Source: Minwuia sp. (GTDB taxonomy: Bacteria > Pseudomonadota > Alphaproteobacteria > Minwuiales > Minwuiaceae). From it: a stretch of DNA of 56,950 nt. The stretch lies in the NCBI GenBank assembly GCA_029213165.1, contig JARGNO010000021.1, positions 1-56,950 on the forward strand, given 5' to 3'. Shown here piece after piece: positions 42,487-51,391 of this stretch. Numbering within the stretch: the first letter of the stretch is position 1; every line of letters begins with the position of its first letter. The position numbers and the translations under genes were made by a program. The notes under the pieces are model-generated. The model saw only the letters and a program-made list of their open reading frames with translations. It did not search any database and was not told the DNA's origin.

Positions 42487-44173
42487 GCTGCCGCCAGGAC
42501 TGATCCTGCTGCTCGGTGGCGTCCTCGCCGCCGTGCTGCCTCACCATGGCCGCAAGGCCCTGATGCTGGTGTTGCCGTTCGTCGGCTTCTGGCAGCTGAT
42601 CGACGTGCCGAACGGCGACCATGCGGTCGTGACCCTGTTCGGGGCGGAACTGGTCGGCAGCCGCATCGACAGCCTGTCGCTGGTCTGGGGCTACATCTTC
42701 TACATCGCCGCGCTGATCGCCGGAATCTTCCACCTGCATGTGCGTGACCGGATGCAGGACGTGGCGGCGCTGACCTACATGGGCTCCGCAGTCGGCGCGA
42801 TCTTCGCCGGTGACCTGATCAGCCTGTTCATCTACTGGGAACTGACGGCGGTCACTTCCGTCTTCCTGATCTTCGCCAACCGCACCAACGCCAGTTTCCG
42901 CGCCGGTATCCGCTATCTGATCGTGCAGATCGCATCCGGCGTGCTGCTGTTGGGCGGGTTGATCATCCATTGGCGCGGCACGGGATCGGTGGAGTTCGGG
43001 AACCTCGGCCTGGATGCGCCGGGGGGGCTGCTGATCTTCCTTGGCTTCGGTATCAAGGCCGCCTTCCCGCTGCTGCACAACTGGCTGCAGGATTCCTATC
43101 CGCAGGCCACTGTGACCGGCACGGTCTTCCTGTCATCCTTCACCACCAAGATGGCGATCTACACCCTGGCGCGGGGCTTCCCCGGGCAGGAGGAACTGAT
43201 CTGGATCGGCGCCGCCATGACGGCCTTCCCGATCTTCTATGCGGTGATCGAGAACGACCTGCGCAAGGTGCTGGCCTACAGCCTGAACAACCAGCTCGGC
43301 TACATGGTCGTCGGTGTCGGCATCGGCACGGAACTGGCGCTGAATGGTGCTGCCGCCCATGCCTTCACGCATATCCTCTACAAGGGGCTGCTGTTCATGT
43401 CGATGGGCGCGGTCCTGTACCGCGTCGGTACCATCAAGGGCTCGGAGCTTGGTGGCCTCTACAAGTCGATGCCGTGGACTGCCGGATTCTGCATCGTCGG
43501 CGCGGCCTCCATCTCCGCCTTCCCGCTGTTCTCCGGCTTCATCTCCAAGTCGCTGATCATCACTGCGGCGGCCGAGGAAGGCTACTGGTTCGTCTGGCTG
43601 ATCCTGCTGTTCGCCTCCGCCGGTGTGTTCCACCATTCGGGCATCAAGATCCCCTATTTCGCTTTCTTCGCCTGGCCACATCAGGCGCAGAAGACCTGCC
43701 GGGAAGCCCCCCTGAACATGTTGCTGGCCATGGGTATCGCGGCCGTGTTCTGCGTCGGCATCGGCGTCTTCCCCAGCTATCTCTACGCCATCCTGCCCTA
43801 TCAGACTGACTTCGTGCCCTACACCGGATCGCACGTGGTGACACAGTTGCAACTGCTGCTGTTCTCCGCCCTCGCCTTCGCCTGGCTGATGCGGACGGGG
43901 CTGTACCCGCCGGAACTGAAATCCACGGTACTGGACTTCGACTGGGTCTATCGCCGCGCCCTGCACCGGGTCTGGCGCGCGACCGTGGAATGGGGCAGCG
44001 AAACCTCAGGCGCGCTGACTGGCGGCATGCGGGGCTGGGTGAACAATGTCATCGGCGTTGCCGGTCGTCTCGGCCGCCCCGGCGGGCTGGTCAGCCAGAC
44101 ATCGAAGCCCGGCACGGGCGTGCTCTGGCTCACCGCGATGCTGGGCCTCTACCTGCTGGTCTTCGGTCTCTGA
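42473..44173 (+). CDS. Third antiporter-like subunit (Na+/H+ antiporter subunit D family)
   Basis: A 566-residue antiporter subunit. E123 in FIYWELTAVTSVFL, K195 in GFGIKAAFPLLHNWLQDSYP and K359 in SGFISKSLIITA keep the proton-path residues. About fourteen helices are followed by a C-terminal extension with an amphipathic segment (WVYRRALHRVWRATVEWGS) and a last helix, recalling the lateral helix of NuoL-type proteins. The ATG at 42473 or 42476 could start it. It ends the operon and is convergent with the photolyase gene. Confidence 0.92.
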   Translation: MMWTELPPGLILLLGGVLAAVLPHHGRKALMLVLPFVGFWQLIDVPNGDHAVVTLFGAELVGSRIDSLSLVWGYIFYIAALIAGIFHLHVRDRMQDVAALTYMGSAVGAIFAGDLISLFIYWELTAVTSVFLIFANRTNASFRAGIRYLIVQIASGVLLLGGLIIHWRGTGSVEFGNLGLDAPGGLLIFLGFGIKAAFPLLHNWLQDSYPQATVTGTVFLSSFTTKMAIYTLARGFPGQEELIWIGAAMTAFPIFYAVIENDLRKVLAYSLNNQLGYMVVGVGIGTELALNGAAAHAFTHILYKGLLFMSMGAVLYRVGTIKGSELGGLYKSMPWTAGFCIVGAASISAFPLFSGFISKSLIITAAAEEGYWFVWLILLFASAGVFHHSGIKIPYFAFFAWPHQAQKTCREAPLNMLLAMGIAAVFCVGIGVFPSYLYAILPYQTDFVPYTGSHVVTQLQLLLFSALAFAWLMRTGLYPPELKSTVLDFDWVYRRALHRVWRATVEWGSETSGALTGGMRGWVNNVIGVAGRLGRPGGLVSQTSKPGTGVLWLTAMLGLYLLVFGL

Positions 44174-44192
44174 CGCCCATCCCGACAATCGC

Positions 44193-45728
44193 TCACAGGG
44201 TGTCGAGACCGTCCAGGATCGTCTTCGCACTCTCACGGTAGGCGGCACGCGTTTCCGGCTTCATCCGGTCCCAGGTGCTGTGCACCGGCTTCAGGCGCGG
44301 GTTGCTGCGCAAGGTCTCTCCGTTGCGCGCCAGAAAGTCCCAGTAGAGTGGGTTGAAGGGACAGGCCCCCGCCCCGGACTTCCGTTTCACATCATAGCTG
44401 CAATCCCCGCAGTGGTCCGACATGCGGTTGATATAGCTGCCACTGGCCGCATAGGGCTTGGAACCGAGCAGGCCACCATCCGCGAACTGGCTCATGCCCA
44501 GTGTGTTCGGCAGTTCAACCCATTCGAAGGCATCGGCGTAGACCGACAGATACCACTCATGCACCTGGCGCGGGTTGATCCCGGACAGCAGGGCAAAGGT
44601 GCCCGTGACCATCAGGCGCTGGATATGATGCGCATAGGCCTGACGTTTCGTCTGGTCGACCACGGCCCGCACGCACGCCATGCCCGTGTCACCGGTCCAG
44701 TAGAACGCAGGCAGGTCCCGGTCTGCCTGGAGATGGTTCATCCCCGCATAGTCCGGCATCTTCAGCCAGTAGATGCCGCGCACATATTCCCGCCACCCGA
44801 TGATCTGGCGAATGAAACCCTCCGCCGCATTCAGGGGCACATCCCCGTCCTGCCAGGCCTTCTCCACCCTTTGGCAGAGGTCGAGCGGGTCAAGCAGGCC
44901 AATGTTGATATAGGGGGAGAGCACGGAGTGATACAGGAAGTCCTCCCCCCGCAGCATGGCATCCTGAAAGTCGCCGAAGCGGGGCAAGGCCTCGGCCAGG
45001 AAGTGGTCGCGGGCCTGTTCGGCCTTCGCCCGGGTAACGGCGAACCAGAACGGCTGCAGGTCGCCGAAGCCTTCGGGAAAGCGGTCAGCAACAAGGTCCA
45101 GCACGGCACGTGTCGTGTCGTCGGGACGGGACTGGCGCGGGCGGGGCATGAAAAGGTCCGTGCCTGCGGGCTTGCGATTCTCCTGGTCGAAATTCCATCG
45201 CCCGCCGACCGGCTTGTCGCCATCCATCAGCAGACCCGTCTTCCGTCGCATCTCCCGATAGAAATATTCCATGCGGAGTTGCTTGCGGCCCTCGGCCCAG
45301 TCGGCGAACGCCTCTCGCGAACACAGAAAGCGATTGTCGGCCAGAACATCGACCGGCAGGCCAAGCGTGTCCGGCCAGCCTTCCACCATGCGTGAAACAC
45401 GCCATTCGCCCGGTTCGGTCAGACAGATCCGATCCGGCGCATGACGCTCCACGGCGCGCCTGACCTCCCCCGTGAAGCTGCCGCTGTTGCCACTGTCGTC
45501 CAGCCGCACGTAATCGACCTGCCAGCCCGCGGCGGTCAGTTCGGTCGCGAAGTGGCGCATGGCAGAGAGGATGAAGGCGATCTTCTTGCGATGATGGGGA
45601 ACGTAGGTCGTCTCCTCCGCCACCTCGACCATCAGCACCACATCCCGCGCCCTGTCCGCCGCCGCCAGGGCAGGCAGGCGGGGGGTGAGCTGGTCGCCCA
45701 TGATCAGGATCAGATTCTTCTTGGCCAT
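44193..45728 (-). CDS. FeS-type bacterial cryptochrome/photolyase (PhrB-like)
   Basis: A 511-residue member of the FeS-BCP (prokaryotic 6-4 photolyase) group. An N-terminal alpha/beta antenna domain (LILIMGDQLTPRLPAL) precedes the helical FAD domain. Cys352, Cys440, Cys443 and Cys456 match the four 4Fe-4S ligands of Agrobacterium PhrB (350, 438, 441, 454) in spacing. PhrB repairs (6-4) photoproducts with light; repair is the expected role. FAD-binding motifs such as GMSQFADGG and RQIIGWREYVRG are present. The frame extends to 45923, but the ATG at 45728 gives the PhrB-like N-terminus. Confidence 0.94.
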   Translation of the reverse strand: MAKKNLILIMGDQLTPRLPALAAADRARDVVLMVEVAEETTYVPHHRKKIAFILSAMRHFATELTAAGWQVDYVRLDDSGNSGSFTGEVRRAVERHAPDRICLTEPGEWRVSRMVEGWPDTLGLPVDVLADNRFLCSREAFADWAEGRKQLRMEYFYREMRRKTGLLMDGDKPVGGRWNFDQENRKPAGTDLFMPRPRQSRPDDTTRAVLDLVADRFPEGFGDLQPFWFAVTRAKAEQARDHFLAEALPRFGDFQDAMLRGEDFLYHSVLSPYINIGLLDPLDLCQRVEKAWQDGDVPLNAAEGFIRQIIGWREYVRGIYWLKMPDYAGMNHLQADRDLPAFYWTGDTGMACVRAVVDQTKRQAYAHHIQRLMVTGTFALLSGINPRQVHEWYLSVYADAFEWVELPNTLGMSQFADGGLLGSKPYAASGSYINRMSDHCGDCSYDVKRKSGAGACPFNPLYWDFLARNGETLRSNPRLKPVHSTWDRMKPETRAAYRESAKTILDGLDTL

Positions 45729-45864
45729 GAAACACCCTTCCCGGATTGCTGCCCTGATACGTCGGTCAGGATTGTGCGGGTCACTCCGGCAAAGGCCGGG
45801 TTGGCATTTCCGTCTGGCCGGGACAACAATGCCTCTCTCATCGACAGATTCAGAAAGCTCTGCC

Positions 45865-46968
45865 ATGCAACTGCCCGACGGAATCCGCACCCGAGACCTG
45901 CCGGGCATCAATGGCCTCGACATGCGGGTGCTGGAGGCGGGTGATCCCGCAGACCCGCTGATCCTGCTGCTGCACGGCTTTCCGGAACTGGCCTACAGCT
46001 GGCGCAAGGTCATGCTGCCGCTCGCGGCACTGGGCTATCACGTCGTTGCCCCGGACCAACGCGGTTACGGTGGCACGACCGGCTGGGATGACCGCTATGA
46101 TGGTGACGTCCGCAGCTTCCGCATGATGAACCTGGCGCGGGATATCGTCTGTCTCGTGGCGGCACTGGAGCGCATGCATGTTGCCGCCCTTGTCGGCCAT
46201 GACTTCGGCTCCCCTGTTGCGGCGCATTGTGCCCTGCTGCGACCGGACATCTTCCGCGCCGTCGCCCTGATGAGTGCGCCCTATGGCGGCCCACCGGCAC
46301 CCGACCGGGGCCAGGCGAAGCCGGACCTGGCAGCTGCGCTGGCTGCACTTGATCGCCCCCGCAAGCACTACCAGTGGTATTATTCGGAGCCTCAGGCGGA
46401 CCGTGACATGCGGGACGCGCCACAGGGACTGCATGACTTCCTGCGCGCCTACTATCACGCCAAGAGTGCCGACTGGCCCGGCAATCGCCCCTTTCCCCTG
46501 ACCGGCTGGACCGCCACGGAACTGGCGCGACTGCCGACCTATTACGTCATGGATCATGCCGCGACGATGCCCGAGACGGTTGCGCCGGAGATGCCGACAC
46601 CGGCACAGGTCGCGGGATGTGACTGGCTGCCTGACCACGAACTTGCCGTCTATGCCGAGACCTATGCCCGCACCGGCTTTCAGGGTGGACTGAACTGGTA
46701 CCGCTGCGCCATTGACCCGGACATTGGTGGCGAGATGGAACTGTTTCACGGACGCACCATCGACGTTCCCAGCACCTTCATCGCCGGCGCTTCCGACTGG
46801 GGTATCCAGCAATCTCCTGGCGCACTGGATGCGATGCAGGGCCCGTGCGTGACCAGCGATTTCCGGGGTCTGCACCTGATTGATGGTGCCGGGCACTGGG
46901 TGCAGCAGGAACAGCCCATTGCGGTTGTCGATGCCCTGGCCGGTTTCCTGGGCGGCCTGAAGCCATGA
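45865..46968 (+). CDS. Alpha/beta hydrolase (epoxide hydrolase-like)
   Basis: A 367-residue alpha/beta hydrolase. HGFPELAYSWRKVM contains the HGxP oxyanion motif, and the nucleophile is likely the Asp of VGHDFGSPVAAH, as in epoxide and haloalkane hydrolases. DQRGYGGT follows strand 4, and the His is in DGAGHWVQQEQP near the C-terminus. These fit epoxide hydrolase more than ester hydrolase. The ATG at 45865 follows AGAAAG; the longer frame upstream is antisense to the photolyase gene. It ends overlapping the PNPOx gene by four bases. Confidence 0.88.
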   Translation: MQLPDGIRTRDLPGINGLDMRVLEAGDPADPLILLLHGFPELAYSWRKVMLPLAALGYHVVAPDQRGYGGTTGWDDRYDGDVRSFRMMNLARDIVCLVAALERMHVAALVGHDFGSPVAAHCALLRPDIFRAVALMSAPYGGPPAPDRGQAKPDLAAALAALDRPRKHYQWYYSEPQADRDMRDAPQGLHDFLRAYYHAKSADWPGNRPFPLTGWTATELARLPTYYVMDHAATMPETVAPEMPTPAQVAGCDWLPDHELAVYAETYARTGFQGGLNWYRCAIDPDIGGEMELFHGRTIDVPSTFIAGASDWGIQQSPGALDAMQGPCVTSDFRGLHLIDGAGHWVQQEQPIAVVDALAGFLGGLKP

Positions 46969-47411
46969 AACTCAATGGCCCCTGGAACCGCACAAGGATC
47001 GACGCTTTCCTGACCTCGACAACCGTCCCGATGCGCCTGGCGGCAATCACCGGATCAGGCCGCCCGATGCTCGTCTCCGTCTGGTTTTCCTGGGAAGCCG
47101 ACGCCCTCTGGTGCGCATCCCCGATGCAGGCCGACATCGTCCGTGCGCTGCGCCACAACAGCGCCTGCGCCTTCGAGGTATCGGTCGAGGCCCCGCCCTA
47201 CTACGGCGTACGGGGACAGGGACAGGCCGAGATCCTGCCCGACGGCAAGGACCAGCTGCGCGACCTGATCATCCGCTACGGCGGCGATCCCGAAAGCGAC
47301 TTCGCGAAGTGGTTGCTGGGCCGGAAGGTCGAGGAGGCAACCCTGCGCATCACACCGGACCGACTGAGCACATGGGATTTCCGGAAACGGATGGGTGACG
47401 CGTTCGACTGA
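46965..47411 (+). CDS. Pyridoxamine 5'-phosphate oxidase-fold protein
   Basis: A 148-residue split-barrel flavin-binding protein. Near the N-terminus WNRTRIDAFLTSTTVPMRLA and then VSVWFSWEADALWCAS are typical of PNPOx-like FMN or F420-binding domains. It is too short and lacks the C-terminal arginine-rich region of true PdxH, so it is not assigned to vitamin B6 synthesis. It is translationally coupled to the hydrolase before it. Function is unknown, perhaps a small flavin reductase or an oxidative-stress protein. Confidence 0.8.
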   Translation: MKLNGPWNRTRIDAFLTSTTVPMRLAAITGSGRPMLVSVWFSWEADALWCASPMQADIVRALRHNSACAFEVSVEAPPYYGVRGQGQAEILPDGKDQLRDLIIRYGGDPESDFAKWLLGRKVEEATLRITPDRLSTWDFRKRMGDAFD

Positions 47412-47472
47412 CCGCGTTCACCATCCATTCACCATGTTGCGCCGCACAATTGTCGCAGGCCTGTGTCGCGTG

Positions 47473-47500
47473 TTGACCAGCGAATGTCGCCGCCTAATAT
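47473..47500 (+). promoter_or_regulatory. Predicted sigma-70 promoter of serC-serA
   Basis: TTGACC at 47473-47478 and TAATAT at 47495-47500 are separated by 16 bases. The expected transcript would begin near 47507, leaving a leader of about 50 bases before the serC ATG at 47556. Confidence 0.65.
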
Positions 47501-47513
47501 CCGCGGCGGGTCA

Positions 47514-47550
47514 CGCCCCCCCAACGGGGCGCTTCGTTCTGGAAGGAACG
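47514..47550 (+). ncRNA. Candidate serC leader RNA element (two hairpins)
   Basis: Two adjacent hairpins fill the leader. CGCCCC (47514-47519) pairs with GGGGCG (47526-47531). CGTTC (47535-47539) pairs with GAACG (47546-47550) around TGGAAG, which contains the serC ribosome-binding site. A two-hairpin serC RNA motif has been described upstream of alphaproteobacterial serC genes; location and shape agree, but the consensus sequence was not compared here. Confidence 0.55.
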
Positions 47551-47555
47551 CCATC

Positions 47556-48713
47556 ATGAAGAAGCCAGAAGTGCGCCCTGCGGCGCCTCAATTCTCGTCC
47601 GGTCCCTGCGCAAAGCGCCCCGGATGGTCCCCTGAAATCTACGCCAATGCTCCGGTGGGTCGATCCCATCGTGCGGCCATCGGCAAGGCGAGACTGAAGG
47701 AAGTGCTGGATCGCAGCCGCGCGATCCTGGGCCTGCCTGACGATTATCGCATTGCCATCGTTCCCGGCTCCGACACCGGCGCGGTCGAGATGGCCATGTG
47801 GTCGCTGCTGGGCGAACGCCCTGTTGACATGCTGGCCTGGGAAAGCTTCGGCGCAGGCTGGGTGACCGATGTTGTGAAGCAGCTTCGCCTGGACGACGCC
47901 CGCGTCATCGAAGCGCCCTATGGGGAGATTGTCGATTTCGCCGAAGTCGATTTCGACCATGACGTTGTCTTCACCTGGAACGGCACGACCTCGGGTGTGC
48001 GGGTCCCCAACGGCGATGGGATTCCCGCCGACCGCAAGGGCCTGACCATCTGCGACGCCACTTCCGCCGCCTTTGCCATGGACCTGCCGTGGGACAAGCT
48101 GGATGTGGTCACCTGGTCCTGGCAGAAGGTGCTGGGCGGTGAGGCCGCGCACGGAATGCTGGTGCTGAGCCCGCGTGCTGTGGAGCGGCTGGAAAGTCAC
48201 ACTCCTGCCTGGCCGATGCCGAAGATCTTCCGCCTGACCAAGGGCGGCAAGATCAATGAGGGGATCTTCAAGGGGGAGACCATCAACACCCCGTCGATGA
48301 TCGCCGTGGAAGACCAGATCGATGCCCTGCGCTGGGCCGAATCCGTTGGCGGCCTGTCCGGGCTGATCGCGCGGGCGGATGCCAACACGAAAGCCATTGC
48401 CGAATGGGTCGCGGCGTCTGATTGGGCCGCCTTCCTGGCGAAGGACCCGGCGACGCGGTCAACCACCTCGGTCTGCCTGGCCATCACCGATGGCTGGTTC
48501 ACCGGGCAGGACGAGAAGGCACAGGCCGCGATCGCCAAGAGCATCGCCACCCTGCTGGAAGACGAAGGCGTGGCACTGGACATCAACGGCTACCGCGATG
48601 CCCCGGCAGGCCTTCGGATCTGGTGCGGTGCGACCATCGAAACCTCCGACGTGCAGGCACTGCTGCCCTGGCTCGACTGGGCCTGGCAGCAGGTCCGCGC
48701 CGAAGCCTCCTGA
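47556..48713 (+). CDS. serC: Phosphoserine aminotransferase
   Basis: A 385-residue PLP enzyme of the class V aminotransferase fold. It converts 3-phosphohydroxypyruvate and glutamate to phosphoserine, the second step of serine synthesis. The SerC-type start [41 protein letters not shown] and the PLP lysine K191 in [14 protein letters not shown] are all present. [21 protein letters not shown] is a SerC signature. The frame begins at 47463, but the ATG at 47556 with GGAAGGA upstream fits the family. serA follows 78 bases downstream. Confidence 0.96.
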   Translation: MKKPEVRPAAPQFSSGPCAKRPGWSPEIYANAPVGRSHRAAIGKARLKEVLDRSRAILGLPDDYRIAIVPGSDTGAVEMAMWSLLGERPVDMLAWESFGAGWVTDVVKQLRLDDARVIEAPYGEIVDFAEVDFDHDVVFTWNGTTSGVRVPNGDGIPADRKGLTICDATSAAFAMDLPWDKLDVVTWSWQKVLGGEAAHGMLVLSPRAVERLESHTPAWPMPKIFRLTKGGKINEGIFKGETINTPSMIAVEDQIDALRWAESVGGLSGLIARADANTKAIAEWVAASDWAAFLAKDPATRSTTSVCLAITDGWFTGQDEKAQAAIAKSIATLLEDEGVALDINGYRDAPAGLRIWCGATIETSDVQALLPWLDWAWQQVRAEAS

Positions 48714-48754
48714 CGCGGCCCTGCCCGCTTCCTTTCCAAATCACGTGTACAGCT

Positions 48755-48776
48755 TTCCCCGCCAGCGCGCGGGGAA
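48755..48776 (+). repeat. Hairpin in the serC-serA spacer
   Basis: TTCCCCGC (48755-48762) pairs with GCGGGGAA (48769-48776) across a CAGCGC loop, immediately before the serA translation start. It is not followed by a T-run, so it more likely tunes mRNA stability or serA translation than ends transcription. Confidence 0.5.
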
Positions 48777-48791
48777 GACGGAGACAATTCA

Positions 48792-50372
48792 ATGCCCAAG
48801 GTCCTGATTTCAGACAAGATGAGCCCCCTCGCCGCGGAAACGTTCAAGCGCATGGGGGTCGACTATGACGAGAAGACCGGCCTCAGCCCGGAAGAGCTGA
48901 AGGCGATCATCGGCGACTATGACGGCCTCGCCATCCGCTCCGCAACCAAGGTGACGGCCGACATTCTCTCGGCGGCAACCAACCTGAAGGTCATCGGTCG
49001 TGCCGGTATCGGTGTCGACAATGTGGACATTCCCGCCGCCACGGCCGCAGGTGTCTGTGTCATGAACACGCCGTTCGGCAATTCCATCACCACCGCCGAA
49101 CATGCCATCGCCATGATGTTCGCGCTGGCCCGGCAGATCCCGCAGGCCAATGCCTCTACCCATGAGGGCAAGTGGGAGAAGTCGAAGTTCATGGGTGTCG
49201 AGCTGACCGGCAAGACGCTGGGCATCATCGGCTGTGGCAACATCGGTGCCATCGCGGCCAGCCGCGCGCTGGGCCTGCGCATGAAGGTGGTCGCCGCCGA
49301 TCCGTTCCTCAGCCCCGAGCGTGCGGCTGAAATCGGTGTCGAGAAGGTGGAACTGGACGAGCTCTATGCCCGCGCCGACTTCATCACCATGCATACGCCG
49401 ATGACCGACCAGACCCGCAACATGATCAATGCCGAGAGCCTGGCAAAGATGAAGGACGGCGTGCGCATCATCAATTGCGCCCGTGGCGGCCTGATCGTGG
49501 AACAGGACCTGAAGGATGCGCTGGACTCGGGCAAGGTCGCGGGTGCGGCCCTGGACGTGTTCCAGACCGAACCGGCAAAGGAAAACATCCTGTTCAACCA
49601 TCCGAATGTGGTGACGACCCCGCATCTGGGCGCCAGCACGACGGAAGCGCAGGTCAATGTGGCACTGCAGGTTGCGGAGCAGATGGCAGACTTCCTGGTT
49701 CATGGCGCGGTCACGAACGCCCTCAACATGGCCTCGGTCACCGCAGAGGAAGCCCCGAAGCTGCGTCCCTACATGCAGTTGGCCGAGCAGCTGGGCGCCT
49801 TCATGGGCCAGACGGTGCGCACCGGCATCAAGTCGATCCGCATCGCCTATCAGGGCCATGTCGCGACGCTGAACGTGAAGCCACTGTCGGCCATCGTCAT
49901 CCAGGGTCTGCTGGCCCCGCTGCTGGACTCGGTCAACATGGTCAATGCGCCGGTGCTGGCCAAGGACCGCAACATCCGCATTGTCGAGGAGCGCGACGAG
50001 AACCCGGGTGACTACCAGACCGCCATCCGCGTCTTCGTGGAAACCGGGCATGGCATCCGCTGCATCGGCGGCACCCTGTTTGCGGGTGAAAAGCCGCGCG
50101 TCGTCGAGATTGACAATATCGCCATGGAGGCGGAGATCGGCGCCAACATGCTGTACCTGCGCAACCACGACAAACCCGGTTTCATCGGCCAGTTGGGCAC
50201 CCTTCTGGGTGAGGCCGGCGTCAATATCGGCACCTTCCACTTGGGCCGTTCCAGCGCAGGCGGCGACGCACTGGCTTTCATCGAAGTCGATGGACCGGTG
50301 CCGGAGAAGGTATTGGGCCAGATCCGCGAACTGAAGGACTACGTGCTGCGGGCCGATTCGCTGAGCTTCTGA
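48792..50372 (+). CDS. serA: D-3-phosphoglycerate dehydrogenase
   Basis: A 526-residue long-type SerA with substrate-binding, NAD-binding, intervening and C-terminal ACT domains. It oxidises 3-phosphoglycerate, the first committed step of serine synthesis. GRAGIGVDNVDIPAA, GIIGCGNIGAIAA, INCARGGLI and the catalytic His in TPHLGAST are intact. The ACT region (YLRNHDKPGFIGQLGTLLGE) probably gives serine feedback control. It forms an operon with serC; serB is not in the window. Confidence 0.97.
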   Translation: MPKVLISDKMSPLAAETFKRMGVDYDEKTGLSPEELKAIIGDYDGLAIRSATKVTADILSAATNLKVIGRAGIGVDNVDIPAATAAGVCVMNTPFGNSITTAEHAIAMMFALARQIPQANASTHEGKWEKSKFMGVELTGKTLGIIGCGNIGAIAASRALGLRMKVVAADPFLSPERAAEIGVEKVELDELYARADFITMHTPMTDQTRNMINAESLAKMKDGVRIINCARGGLIVEQDLKDALDSGKVAGAALDVFQTEPAKENILFNHPNVVTTPHLGASTTEAQVNVALQVAEQMADFLVHGAVTNALNMASVTAEEAPKLRPYMQLAEQLGAFMGQTVRTGIKSIRIAYQGHVATLNVKPLSAIVIQGLLAPLLDSVNMVNAPVLAKDRNIRIVEERDENPGDYQTAIRVFVETGHGIRCIGGTLFAGEKPRVVEIDNIAMEAEIGANMLYLRNHDKPGFIGQLGTLLGEAGVNIGTFHLGRSSAGGDALAFIEVDGPVPEKVLGQIRELKDYVLRADSLSF

Positions 50373-50402
50373 GGCGGCCGCCCCTGCAAGACATCCACCA
50401 AA

Positions 50403-50433
50403 GCGCCCGTCGGGGGATTGCCCCGGCGGGCGC
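50403..50433 (+). terminator. Strong GC-rich hairpin after serA
   Basis: GCGCCCGTCGGGG at 50403-50415 pairs with CCCCGGCGGGCGC at 50421-50433 (one G-T pair) around a GATTG loop. A 13-bp stem 30 bases after the serA stop is a likely terminator, although no T-run follows. Confidence 0.65.
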
Positions 50434-50482
50434 TGCGTGTTGGACTGCGGACAGCAACCAAACCACGCGGAGCCGCAGCAAG

Positions 50483-51274
50483 ATGATCGTCGAACAGATC
50501 TGGACCGGAAACAACTATCGGAACTTCAACTACCTGATCGTCTGCCCGGAAACCGGTGAGGCCATGGCCATTGATCCGCTGGACCACGAGAAATGTCTGG
50601 CGAAGGCGAAGCAGATGGGCTGGCAGATCACCCAGGTCCTGAACACGCATGAACACGGCGACCACACCGGCGGCAACCGCCAGGTCATTGCCGCCACCGG
50701 CGCGAAGCTGCTGGCCCACGCCAACGCCAAGGACAGCATTCGCGGCATTGATCGCGGGTTGGTGGCGGGTGACGTCATCAAGGTCGGCAAGACGGTGGAG
50801 ATCGAGGCGCTGGACACCCCCGGCCATACCATGTGCCACATCTGCCTGAAGACCCACACCGACCAGCCGTCGCTGTTCAGCGGCGACACACTGTTCAATG
50901 CCGGTGCCGGCAATTGCCACAATGGCGGCCATCCGGAACAGATGTACGAGACCTTCGCGAAGCAACTCGACACCCTGCCCGACGACACCCTGCTCTATCC
51001 GGGCCATGAATATCTGATCGGCAACCTGAAATTCACGCTGGACCGGGAACCCGACAATGCCCGCGCGAAGGAACTGCTGGCAGAAGTCGAGAACCAGGAC
51101 CCCGATCAGGCCCTGGTCACGACCATGGGACAGGAAAAGGAGGTCAATACCTTCTTCCGCCTGCGCAGCCGCTCGGTGATCGAGGAACTGCGCAAGAGCT
51201 TCCCCGACCTGCCCGACGACCCGACCCCGCGCGAGGTCTTCCTGAAGCTGCGCGAACTGCGCAACAGCTGGTAG
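50483..51274 (+). CDS. gloB: Metallo-beta-lactamase fold hydrolase, glyoxalase II-like
   Basis: A 263-residue MBL-fold protein of the hydroxyacylglutathione hydrolase group. The binuclear-metal motif is T55-H-E-H-G-D-H61, followed by DTPGHTMCH (His), FSGDTLF (bridging Asp) and YPGHEY (last His). It probably hydrolyses S-lactoylglutathione from methylglyoxal detoxification. The C-terminal part (RSRSVIEELRKSFPDLP) matches the substrate-binding HAGH_C domain. It sits after the serA terminator in its own unit. Confidence 0.88.
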   Translation: MIVEQIWTGNNYRNFNYLIVCPETGEAMAIDPLDHEKCLAKAKQMGWQITQVLNTHEHGDHTGGNRQVIAATGAKLLAHANAKDSIRGIDRGLVAGDVIKVGKTVEIEALDTPGHTMCHICLKTHTDQPSLFSGDTLFNAGAGNCHNGGHPEQMYETFAKQLDTLPDDTLLYPGHEYLIGNLKFTLDREPDNARAKELLAEVENQDPDQALVTTMGQEKEVNTFFRLRSRSVIEELRKSFPDLPDDPTPREVFLKLRELRNSW

Positions 51275-51279
51275 GTTAC

Positions 51280-51296
51280 TGCCGGAAGCTTCGGCA
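51280..51296 (+). terminator. Hairpin downstream of gloB
   Basis: TGCCG (51280-51284) pairs with CGGCA (51292-51296) around GAAGCTT, six bases after the gloB stop. It is short and lacks a T-run; a weak terminator is possible. Confidence 0.4.
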
Positions 51297-51391
51297 TCAA
51301 GACTGGCCGCAGCGAACTATGAAAGCAGGACCCCTTCCTGCAATAGATCGTGAATGGACATGTACGACGGCTGAAGCTAAGCAGTTCAACC

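Noticed and set aside
45765-45803. Hairpin CCGGCAAAGGCCGG in the photolyase-hydrolase spacer
   Set aside because: It resembles common alphaproteobacterial intergenic palindromes but is short and single here; no function can be supported.
48810-50240. 476-codon minus-strand open frame opposite serA
   Set aside because: It lies wholly antisense to serA and has the composition of a shadow frame.
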